IMG/VR virus record: IMGVR_UViG_3300009149_000217
Location: 1-27,606 of that record
Reading direction: 5' to 3' (one strand)
From: a virus
Length of the DNA: 27,606 bases
The position numbers and the translations under genes were made by a program. The notes under the pieces were generated by a model that saw only the letters and a list, made by a program, of their open reading frames with translations, was not told the origin of the DNA and did not search any database. Of this stretch, positions 6,884 through 13,004 are shown piece after piece (position 1 is the first letter of the stretch; each line of letters begins with the position of its first letter).

Positions 6884-8305
6884 TCACTCACCCCTGACAG
6901 CGGCGGCCAGAGCGGCACGACGTTGAGAGGGATGGCGGCCGATACCGAACGCAACAATGTCACGCTCGGCCTGTACCTGTTCGTGAGTTCGGCCAATCGA
7001 CGCTGCGATTCTGTCAGCGACTCGCTGCACGGCGGGGTCGAGATCGGAGACGCAGACAGGGACGGCGGCAATCATTGCCATCATCTCGCCCGAGGCGTAC
7101 ACCGTTTTCACGAAGCCTGGCACGGGAACAGTGCGAATCGAGATCAGTTCCAACGACCCGTTGAGCCGACGCCAGTCGCCAGACACGTCGTGAGACATCA
7201 GCTTCCTGATTCTCAAGTCGTCCAAGCCTGGCATGATCGAACCTGCAACCCAGATGCCGAAAGCGTCTTCGCCGATGGTGACATCAGCGGCAGTCCAACC
7301 TGTTTCGTCGTAATGCTGTTTCGCTGCCTGCGCCGAAGCGCTCTCGTTTGCATGGCCCCCATCGACGGTGATGTGCCCGACACGGGCGACGCTTCCATCA
7401 TCGCAACGGATCTCGCCCGTCAGGAAGTGGGCGTAATCGCCTGTCCTGTTTCGTGGCGGCGGCACGCACCTGTCGGCAAACCCACGGTGACAGGACTTCC
7501 ACAACGCTATGTGACCGAACAGGCGGCCCGTAGAGAGCACTGTGATCGGGGTCGGGACGGTAAGGGCGGGAGGAGCGAACCAGGCCGCAGGCGGCACTGC
7601 GGGAGCAGCAAGCGAAACTTTCTGCGTTTGCTCGGTGTCGATCGTGGCAGCGCCAGCGACCAAAGATGCAGCGAGTTGCTGCGCTTCCTGGAAGGCCGGG
7701 AACGGGACAGCCGTTGCGCCCATGATGCGGGCAGACGTGATGACCATTCTTTCTGTTTCCAATGGAACGATCATGTCGCCGTTCTCGTCCGGCAACATCG
7801 CTTCGGAGGCGGTGACCACAATGTGGCCCTCGACCATATCCATATCAACCGACACGCCTTTGAGATCGCCATCTTCGATCAGCTTCTGAAGCCGTTGAAC
7901 TTTTTTGTCCGACGAGTTGAGCATTGTCGTGTACCCGTAAATCTTGTCGCCCTCACGTTCGATGCGGATCAGGTTCGCAACAAACTTGGCACCATCATGC
8001 CCGTGGCCCGTCTCATCGGTCGCCATCAGCGGAAGCGGCAAATCTCGCCACGTCAGCGCATCCTGTTCGATGGTCCGACCATCGCCCGTTGGCACACCTT
8101 CCTGGACGAGCAGCCAGCGGGTTTCGTCGCTGCTCGAACCAATGTCGTCGTCGTCGCCGATCGGTACGTCGTCAACTTCCTCATCGGGGTCAACCTCAAT
8201 GACGTCTTCAACGATGACCGGCAAGCCTGTGTCGTCGTCAATTCCATCGCCGTTGTCGTCAGCGAACGTAGCCGTTTGTCGATCTGGTGCTAGTTGCAAC
8301 CTCAT
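6884..8305 (-). CDS. Prohead protease / capsid maturation protein, two-domain
   Basis: This is a 473-residue protein. After an acidic, Asp-rich start (about residues 15-60, with DDNGDGIDDD and GDDDDIG), residues about 62-215 look like a herpesvirus/HK97-type serine protease. They have a candidate catalytic His in DETGHGH and a candidate Ser in LKGVSVDMD. After an Ala/Pro linker, residues about 270-410 look like a second related domain (VGHITVDGGH, then RKLMSHDVSGDWR and LELISIRTVPVPGF), common in actinophage capsid maturation proteins. It is expected to trim the capsid delta region. Either half could be the active one; the other may have a scaffold role. It lies upstream of the capsid gene, with the ncRNA between them. 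Confidence 0.65.
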   Translation of the reverse strand: MRLQLAPDRQTATFADDNGDGIDDDTGLPVIVEDVIEVDPDEEVDDVPIGDDDDIGSSSDETRWLLVQEGVPTGDGRTIEQDALTWRDLPLPLMATDETGHGHDGAKFVANLIRIEREGDKIYGYTTMLNSSDKKVQRLQKLIEDGDLKGVSVDMDMVEGHIVVTASEAMLPDENGDMIVPLETERMVITSARIMGATAVPFPAFQEAQQLAASLVAGAATIDTEQTQKVSLAAPAVPPAAWFAPPALTVPTPITVLSTGRLFGHIALWKSCHRGFADRCVPPPRNRTGDYAHFLTGEIRCDDGSVARVGHITVDGGHANESASAQAAKQHYDETGWTAADVTIGEDAFGIWVAGSIMPGLDDLRIRKLMSHDVSGDWRRLNGSLELISIRTVPVPGFVKTVYASGEMMAMIAAVPVCVSDLDPAVQRVADRIAASIGRTHEQVQAERDIVAFGIGRHPSQRRAALAAAVRGE

Positions 8306-8344
8306 GCCGACACGCTACCCCCGTCCGAGGTAACGAGTGGGGGA

Positions 8345-8557
8345 TCATTGGTTGATGTTCGGCCATTCCGTTTGGATCTGAACCTCATAGCCTTCGGCGA
8401 TGATCTCAGCAATTTGGATGGCGAGACGATCCCACTGAGCTTTGTACTCTGGTCCCAACGGCACCTGACTTCGGATGTCGCCGTATTCCAAACCGAACAT
8501 GATCTCAAGTGTCATGCGGGCCAGCACGTCCGCTTCGATGACGATCGGTCTAATCAT
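8345..8557 (-). CDS. Small acidic protein of unknown function
   Basis: A 70-residue ORF starts MIRPIVIEADVLARMTLEIM and carries on as amphipathic helix-rich sequence (QWDRLAIQIAEIIAEGYEV). Its start overlaps the upstream stop as ATGA, making it the last gene of a coupled run that begins at 9354. It is followed by 39 bases and the protease gene. I do not recognise the family. It lacks membrane segments and Cys residues. Confidence 0.6.
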   Translation of the reverse strand: MIRPIVIEADVLARMTLEIMFGLEYGDIRSQVPLGPEYKAQWDRLAIQIAEIIAEGYEVQIQTEWPNINQ

Positions 8558-8718
8558 GGTCGTAACCTATCCAACCGCTTCGCTGCCTCGATGACATGCT
8601 TGCGAGTCTTGACACCGAGGCGGCGGCGGTCAGGTTCAGCCAACCAATCCACGACCCGCACGATGTAGTTGAGGTCTGTTTCGTCGGCTTCGGGCGTCGG
8701 AGCGTCGTGACGGATCAT
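8554..8718 (-). CDS. 54-residue protein of unknown function
   Basis: The frame runs from the ATG at 8716-8718 to the TGA at 8554-8556. The product starts MIRHDAPTPEADETDLNYIV and ends in a basic helix (RKHVIEAAKRLDRLRP). Both ends share four bases with neighbours (ATGA at each junction), which strongly supports translation. The Arg/Lys-rich second half (EPDRRRLGVKTRKH) could bind nucleic acid, but no motif is clear. No function is assigned. Confidence 0.65.
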   Translation of the reverse strand: MIRHDAPTPEADETDLNYIVRVVDWLAEPDRRRLGVKTRKHVIEAAKRLDRLRP

Positions 8719-8945
8719 GCCACCGACACCCAACGCATCGCCGTTGCCAGGACGTTGTTGTAATCGCCTGACGTGGCCTCATCCATAAACTTGTTGACTT
8801 GTTCGTAGCTGGCACCGCCATCGGCGAGAGCAGTTTTGACTCGCCCGATAATGGCGAAGGCGTTGCCGTCGCTGCCTGTCAACTTGACTTCGATGTTCGG
8901 ATATTTGGTCATGCTCATCTGTTCCTTTGTGTCGTGGTTGCTCAT
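8715..8945 (-). CDS. Conserved small phage protein (IEVKLTGSDGNAF family)
   Basis: This is a 76-residue frame starting MSNHDTKEQM. An internal ATG (8916-8918) preceded by AAAGGA gives a 67-residue alternative starting MSMTKYPN, which matches the usual length of the family better. The body IEVKLTGSDGNAF..GRVKTAL..FMDEATSGDYNNVL is a pattern widespread in phages of actinobacteria and proteobacteria, of unknown function. The first 60 bases of the short form recur at 10511-10570, where they form the start of a chimeric gene. The start lies five bases after the previous stop. Confidence 0.7.
   Translation of the reverse strand: MSNHDTKEQMSMTKYPNIEVKLTGSDGNAFAIIGRVKTALADGGASYEQVNKFMDEATSGDYNNVLATAMRWVSVA
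8859..8918. repeat. 60-bp dispersed repeat (partner 10511-10570)
   Basis: The start of the small conserved gene at 8918 and the start of the chimeric gene at 10570 match at 57 of 60 positions by eye. Both are in the same direction and frame. Confidence 0.88.
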
Positions 8946-8950
8946 GTCGA

Positions 8951-9136
8951 TCATTCTCTCATCCAGGCAGGAGCGTTGACGCATGTGTCAACGTGTTCGT
9001 CCGGTTCGTGGGCGTCGTCCACGTTCACGATTGCCCCACAGCACGGTTGCGCCTGGTAGTCGCTGCATCGAAGGTCGTACGCTTCGTGGCCGCACCAAAG
9101 CTCGCACTCGGGCGGCGTTGTGGGTTGGTTGCTCAT
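8951..9136 (-). CDS. Small Cys-rich protein, possible zinc binder
   Basis: A 61-residue protein begins MSNQPTTPPECELWCGHEAY. Its six Cys and several His residues (CELWCGHEAYDLRC, PCCG, HVDTC) could bind one zinc, as in a zinc ribbon or treble clef. The start was chosen at the ATGA overlap with the upstream gene; an ATG further upstream lies inside the neighbour. It is the second gene of the coupled run from the leaderless promoter at 9355-9410. Function unknown. Confidence 0.65.
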   Translation of the reverse strand: MSNQPTTPPECELWCGHEAYDLRCSDYQAQPCCGAIVNVDDAHEPDEHVDTCVNAPAWMRE

Positions 9137-9354
9137 TGCTGTCCCCATCCCATGTCAACGAAGTTCTGTGCTGCTTCGACCCTTGTGCCGCCGCCGATGA
9201 ATGTGTGTGCGCTGTCGTTGTCTCTCGCCACCCATCCACCTCCTGTGATCTTGGCAACCACTGCGTTGATAAGCACGCCGTTGACTGCGATGTGCCAGTC
9301 GGTCTTGTTGGTCTGCTTGCTGAATGTGATCTTGTCTGCTGCCGTGTTGCTCAT
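9133..9354 (-). CDS. Small conserved phage protein, leaderless
   Basis: A 73-residue protein starts MSNTAADKITFSKQTNKTDW and has the beta-rich pattern WHIAVNGVLI..KITGGGWVARD, followed by a short helix (TRVEAAQNFVDMGW). Such single-domain proteins are frequent in phage accessory regions, with no known role. The ATG is exactly seven bases after a TATAGT -10 box, so the start is taken here and not at an ATG inside the promoter. It heads a coupled run of five small genes (9354 to 8345). Confidence 0.75.
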   Translation of the reverse strand: MSNTAADKITFSKQTNKTDWHIAVNGVLINAVVAKITGGGWVARDNDSAHTFIGGGTRVEAAQNFVDMGWGQQ

Positions 9355-9410
9355 AACTTCAACTATAGGGGACTGCGTTGCGGTTGTCAACGTCAATCTG
9401 AGATTTATTT
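9355..9410 (-). promoter_or_regulatory. Leaderless promoter cassette, copy A
   Basis: On the minus strand: AATCTCAGATT dyad, TTGACA at 9385-9390, 17-bp spacer, TATAGT at 9362-9367, then TGAAGTT and the ATG at 9354. The cassette begins right at the TAA of the upstream gene; the stop-to-start distance is 56 nt. Confidence 0.85.
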
Positions 9411-9596
9411 TTAAGGGTTGTTGGCGAGCTTTACCAACGCAGCCCTGGTCGCTTCAATATCTGCGATCGGATCGAGAGGAAGCAACTCATGCACAGCCAT
9501 ATCCAACGGTTCGAGAGGCGGCAGCAGCCGATCCCACACTCGATCAAGAACCTTTTCCGGGTCAGCGCCCGGACCGTTTTTACGGGTCACAGCCAC
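9411..9596 (-). CDS. 61-residue protein of unknown function
   Basis: The frame begins with a GTG at 9594-9596, inside the last codons of the chimeric gene upstream, and ends at the TAA that opens promoter copy A. The product starts MAVTRKNGPGADPEKVLDRV and is predicted to be helical, with two Leu/Pro-rich stretches (LLPPLEPLDMAVHELLPLDP). The ten-base overlap suggests coupling. I do not recognise it. It may be an accessory head-region protein, judging only by place. Confidence 0.55.
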   Translation of the reverse strand: MAVTRKNGPGADPEKVLDRVWDRLLPPLEPLDMAVHELLPLDPIADIEATRAALVKLANNP

Positions 9597-10570
9597 GGGA
9601 TGACAGCCGAATCAGACACCGGCAAGTTTGCGATACGGGCCGTTTCCACAATCTCAGCGTACAACTCTTCGTAGTCCTGGCCTGTGTCTAGGTTCTGCGG
9701 GACCAGCTCCGAATACCGTTGGCGACCAGCCCTGTCGAGCGGGCCATCAGCTTTCGACTCAAGGCGGCGCACCTCATCTTCCCAACCCTGGAACGTCATG
9801 CGCCACGGCGGCAGTTCTGAAGCTGTCGATTCGCCGAGGAACTGATACGCCTCGTCGCCTACCTGTGCCTTTTTGGTTTGGGCAACATGGCCTACGGCAT
9901 CGTCAATATGAACACCCAGAATCTTTGACGGGTCGAACCCTTGCAACTGGAGGCGAGGCAGCAGCTCCGTACCATCAAGACCGCCGAACCGGGCTGAGTT
10001 ATTGCCAGGCCAAAGCCCTTGCCTGATTGAAGCGCCAGCGTCCACAATCCTGGTTTGCCTCAACCATTCTTCGGCAAAATCATCGACCGACGCACCATTC
10101 ATCACCGATCCAGCAGACCGGGCGTTCTCCGTTAATTTGTCTATCGCATAAACCGGGTCGTCAACGAACCAGCGGTTGAGCCGATCTTTCTCTTTTTTAG
10201 ACAGACCCTTATACCAGTCGTACTCGCCGCCCGTGGAGTTCCGGGGGTGTTGCATGAACGTGCCCTGCGCTTGGTCAAGCCAACTGAGCGCCTCACGCTG
10301 AGCTTCCGCAGCTTCAACCCAAACGTCTTCTTTCAACTGTTGAGTCACCTTGCGCTGTGCGTACATCTCTTCGGATGACACACCGTATTTCTCAGCTATG
10401 TCCGGTCGCCAATTGGTCGGGCCTTGACGTGCCTTGACGGTTTTGGCCGGGACGGCTGGTGTTTGCGTAGCCCGGAATCCTTCGTCCAACGGCGACTTGG
10501 CAAGGAACCGGGCGTTGCCGTCGCTGCCTGTCAACTTGACTTCGATGTTGGGATATTTGGTAGTGCTCAT
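9587..10570 (-). CDS. Chimeric head-region protein
   Basis: This is a 327-residue protein. Residues 1-20 (MSTTKYPNIEVKLTG...) match the start of the small gene at 8918. Residues about 21-47 (ARFLAKSPLDEGFRATQTP..) match an internal linker of the zeta/ART protein, from an 85-bp repeat with one mismatch. The remainder (from about RQGPTNWRPD) is unique. It has the stretches GGEYDWYKGLSKKEKDRLNRWF and AEEWLRQTRIVDAGASIRQGLWPG, which I associate with uncharacterised actinophage head-region proteins. The start was chosen at the leaderless ATG; the longer frame crosses the promoter. No catalytic motif is seen. Gene fusion by recombination is visible in the sequence; a role in the virion is inferred. 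Confidence 0.7.
   Translation of the reverse strand: MSTTKYPNIEVKLTGSDGNARFLAKSPLDEGFRATQTPAVPAKTVKARQGPTNWRPDIAEKYGVSSEEMYAQRKVTQQLKEDVWVEAAEAQREALSWLDQAQGTFMQHPRNSTGGEYDWYKGLSKKEKDRLNRWFVDDPVYAIDKLTENARSAGSVMNGASVDDFAEEWLRQTRIVDAGASIRQGLWPGNNSARFGGLDGTELLPRLQLQGFDPSKILGVHIDDAVGHVAQTKKAQVGDEAYQFLGESTASELPPWRMTFQGWEDEVRRLESKADGPLDRAGRQRYSELVPQNLDTGQDYEELYAEIVETARIANLPVSDSAVIPWL
10431..10515. repeat. 85-bp dispersed repeat, copy 1 (partner 11367-11451)
   Basis: This segment and 11367-11451 are identical apart from one base (10455 versus 11391). It encodes the FLAKSPLDEGFRATQTP linker in the same frame in both proteins. Copy 1 joins the other repeat (10511-10570) at the shared bases GGCGT. Confidence 0.9.
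10511..10570. repeat. 60-bp dispersed repeat, second copy
   Basis: Matches 8859-8918 with three differences. It abuts and overlaps by five bases (GGCGT) the 85-bp repeat, marking a recombination junction. Confidence 0.88.
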
Positions 10571-10619
10571 AACTTCAACTATAGGGGACTCAATCCGTTT
10601 GTCAACGTCACTCCCCGAT
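10571..10619 (-). promoter_or_regulatory. Leaderless promoter cassette, copy B
   Basis: TTGACA at 10600-10605, a 16-bp spacer, TATAGT at 10578-10583, then TGAAGTT and ATG. The dyad is degenerate here (AATCGGGGAGT). The upstream gene ends at the second TAA of the A-rich start of the cassette, so the intergenic gap is 49 nt. Confidence 0.8.
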
Positions 10620-10745
10620 TTATTTTGAGGAATTTTCGACACCGAACGGGGCAGAATCTTCGGGTTGCTTTTGCTTCACGATCCGAATCGGAAACTCAGT
10701 GCCGTACTTGTCCAAGTCGGCCGGTGGGATCTTCGGAGCTTTCAT
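10620..10745 (-). CDS. 41-residue protein of unknown function
   Basis: The frame runs from the ATG at 10743-10745, overlapping the upstream stop as ATGA, to a TAA that is part of promoter copy B. It begins MKAPKIPPADLDKYGTEFPI and is rich in Lys, Pro and Glu, probably partly disordered. Coupling to the zeta/ART gene suggests a linked role. A small immunity partner for the enzyme domain is one possibility, but nothing in the sequence shows this. Confidence 0.55.
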   Translation of the reverse strand: MKAPKIPPADLDKYGTEFPIRIVKQKQPEDSAPFGVENSSK

Positions 10746-12022
10746 ACTTGCCTCGCAGAAAATATGGTCACGTCAAGAGTCCGAGACGAGTACGGCACCG
10801 ACTGGACCTCGTTGCGAATACCTACGATTTCGAACTGCTGACGGCCAGACACAACCAGAGCCATCTCATCGTTCAGAGTTACCGGCATCGCAAGCCCACG
10901 ATCCGTGACCAGTTCCAACATGAAAGACTTACCCATCTCGTTATCGCCGTACAACACTGCGTAGTCCGGCCAGGCTGAGGCGAACGTGGCTCCTTCACCC
11001 GCATTAATGACTGACCCCACGGGTGCGTTCTTCATCAGTTCTTCGGCTACTTGTTCGTTGATTCCCCGGTACACCGTCGTCGGGCCGTTGAGCTTGGTTG
11101 TCTCAGCAGCCTTCATTATCTCATCCAGCCCTGGGCTGATTCTTCCTGCACGAGCTTCTGCGTTCCAAGAACGGTTGAGAATGGAGAAGTCATCCATCAC
11201 CGTTGGATCTACAGAGACTTTTGCTTTTCGGGCCTCCACTACGTTGTCGATCGACGCCGAACGGGTCGGGAGAGAAACTTCTGTGAGGTCATTTCCTGAG
11301 ATCGTCGGCTGGTCTGTCAGTTTCGGTCGGCGTTTGGCAGGCGTCGGCCCATCAGGAACGAACTCAGCCTTGACGGTTTTGGCCGGGACGACTGGTGTTT
11401 GCGTAGCCCGGAATCCTTCGTCCAACGGCGACTTGGCAAGGAACCGGGCGTACGCCTCGGGGTCAAGTATCTCAGTGACACCGTCAATCTGCTGGAAGAT
11501 CAGACGAGGCGAATCGCCCATGTTGTCCCACAACCTCAACTCATCGAACAACTCATTTTTTGCGGCCTGCGGGAAGACAGCGGACACCGATTCGTGCGTG
11601 CCCGTAATCGTGTCGAGCGGCACTTTGCGGCCAGTCCGCTCAGCACGGGCGGTCGCTCTCCTGATTGCTTCGTCAGTGTCGATCGTGACATAGTCGGCAA
11701 CTACACGCTTGGCACCTTGTTTACGGGCAGCATTTACCTTGCCGGTCATTTTTTCGATCGAGCTGTTGCCCGTGCCGTCGAGCATCGTGTCGAAACTTGA
11801 TTCGATCGACTCACTCATCGCCCGCTTGCCCAGGTAGGAAGATTCCTCGTGTGCGAACGCTGCCGCAAACTCATTTTTAGAATCAACCATCGTTTTGTAC
11901 TCTGGCAGAAACAGCTTTGCCTCGTCCGAGTCGATGACAACCGACCCTTTGCGTAACACAATTTTTCCTTGCTTTTGGAGCGAGCCTTTGCCAGCGCCAG
12001 ACCCTCCACCCATGAACCGCAT
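10742..12022 (-). CDS. Zeta-toxin-like kinase fused to ADP-ribosyltransferase domain
   Basis: This is a 426-residue protein. Residues 1-170 resemble zeta toxins (UDP-N-acetylglucosamine kinases): Walker A GGGSGAGKGS at residues 5-14, then VVIDSDEAK, HEESSYLGKRAM, LDGTGN, and the TIDTDEAIRRATARAERTGR and HESVSAVFP segments typical of phage forms. Residues about 310-420 resemble ADP-ribosyltransferases: VYRG (Arg), ATFASAW in place of the STS strand, and NDEMALV at the expected ExE site with Glu kept. The N terminus starts right at the Walker strand, as if split from the MuF protein upstream. MuF-linked toxins and ARTs are known phage effectors delivered with the DNA. That this one is packaged is inference. 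Confidence 0.75.
   Translation of the reverse strand: MRFMGGGSGAGKGSLQKQGKIVLRKGSVVIDSDEAKLFLPEYKTMVDSKNEFAAAFAHEESSYLGKRAMSESIESSFDTMLDGTGNSSIEKMTGKVNAARKQGAKRVVADYVTIDTDEAIRRATARAERTGRKVPLDTITGTHESVSAVFPQAAKNELFDELRLWDNMGDSPRLIFQQIDGVTEILDPEAYARFLAKSPLDEGFRATQTPVVPAKTVKAEFVPDGPTPAKRRPKLTDQPTISGNDLTEVSLPTRSASIDNVVEARKAKVSVDPTVMDDFSILNRSWNAEARAGRISPGLDEIMKAAETTKLNGPTTVYRGINEQVAEELMKNAPVGSVINAGEGATFASAWPDYAVLYGDNEMGKSFMLELVTDRGLAMPVTLNDEMALVVSGRQQFEIVGIRNEVQSVPYSSRTLDVTIFSARQV
11367..11451. repeat. 85-bp dispersed repeat, copy 2
   Basis: This is the presumed source copy, inside the zeta/ART gene between its two enzyme domains. It is in the same orientation and reading frame as the copy at 10431-10515. 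Confidence 0.9.
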
Positions 12023-12034
12023 GACGTTGTCTTC

Positions 12035-13003
12035 TCAGGCAATCCCGCCTTTGAGCATCTCGTCAACGTAAGGGTCATGCACAGTGGCAACCCGGTCGGC
12101 ATCCCAAACGCCAGTGCCGGACGAGCGGTCAAGATAAATGTCCTCCGACTGCACCACCAAATCTGGGTCGCTGACTCCTTCAGGGAATTGAGCGACAGAC
12201 CCATCAGGCAGCTCGTCGCCAGGGTAGTAAAGAAGCATCGTGCACCGACAGTTCACAACCTCATCAGCCGGTGCGCCAGACGCTTGAGGTCGAGACATCG
12301 ACCGTCCCCCAACGTCGAACATTTCTTCCATGCCGACGACTTGGCCGTTCGCTGCTTTGTGCGTTTTTCGGGTGCGGGAATCTGAGGTGGCAAGCCATTC
12401 CTTAGCGACGGGCCGATGTTCCAGGGGCATCGCCATCGCCCCTTCCTCAAGACCACCGTTGTATGCGCTCATCGTTTCAGTGCGGGCGATCGCCTCAGCT
12501 CGGGACGCTGAATACCCAGTGATTTTTTTAACCTCTTTTTGTAAATCGACGTTGCTCATACCTGTGAGCAGCGACTGATTGACCTTGCCTTGTACGTCGC
12601 CCCACACTTCGAGGGTCGAGTTTGTGATTTTGTTCGTGGTCGTTTCGAGGAAACTTACGGCGTTGACATCCATGACTTTTGCCCATGAAGCCTGCACGTT
12701 GATCGGCGGGACATTGTCGTCGCCTCGACGCACCCAGGAAGACAGCCCACCCGCCTGGTACATCTCAGTGATTTCGCCCGCTGTTTTATCTGACAAGGCA
12801 GTCAGTGCAGCCGTGTACCCATCGAGGGCAGCGGGATCACCCGCAGCGGTCAGCGTTGCCGTATAAGCCTCAGCCGCCTGAAAGACAATCAGCTCAAGCG
12901 ACACCCGGTAAGCGTCAGCGATCCGTTCCTCATGCCTGACAAGCCAGTTGTCGATTTCGGCCGGATCTGACGGGACCGTCAGCTCTTCAATCGAAACTGG
13001 CAT
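12035..13003 (-). CDS. MuF-like minor head protein
   Basis: This 322-residue protein has a helical N-terminal half. The characteristic phage Mu F-like domain follows: YSASRAEAIARTETMSAYNGG, then WLATSDSRTRKTHKAANGQVV and the Cys pair VVNCRC near residue 280. These proteins bind the portal and are needed for head assembly or DNA delivery in SPP1-like phages. It follows the portal with a two-base gap after the portal stop. Its C terminus stops 12 bases before the zeta/ART start, so the two may once have been a single MuF-toxin fusion of the kind common in temperate phages. Confidence 0.85.
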   Translation of the reverse strand: MPVSIEELTVPSDPAEIDNWLVRHEERIADAYRVSLELIVFQAAEAYTATLTAAGDPAALDGYTAALTALSDKTAGEITEMYQAGGLSSWVRRGDDNVPPINVQASWAKVMDVNAVSFLETTTNKITNSTLEVWGDVQGKVNQSLLTGMSNVDLQKEVKKITGYSASRAEAIARTETMSAYNGGLEEGAMAMPLEHRPVAKEWLATSDSRTRKTHKAANGQVVGMEEMFDVGGRSMSRPQASGAPADEVVNCRCTMLLYYPGDELPDGSVAQFPEGVSDPDLVVQSEDIYLDRSSGTGVWDADRVATVHDPYVDEMLKGGIA

Positions 13004-13004
13004 C

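Noticed and set aside
9355-9396. Longer N termini for the genes starting at 9354, 10570, 16305 and 23080 (frames reading ...PIVEV or ...PKVEV before MSN or MS)
   Set aside because: The extra residues are encoded by the promoter itself (TATAGT TGAAGTT reads as part of IVEV). The shared peptide is a shadow of the conserved promoter, not of protein homology.
8859-11451. CRISPR array or transposon as explanation for the dispersed repeats
   Set aside because: The repeats are in frame, of two different kinds, with one junction and no terminal inverted repeats, target duplication or regular spacing. Homologous or microhomology recombination between genes explains them.
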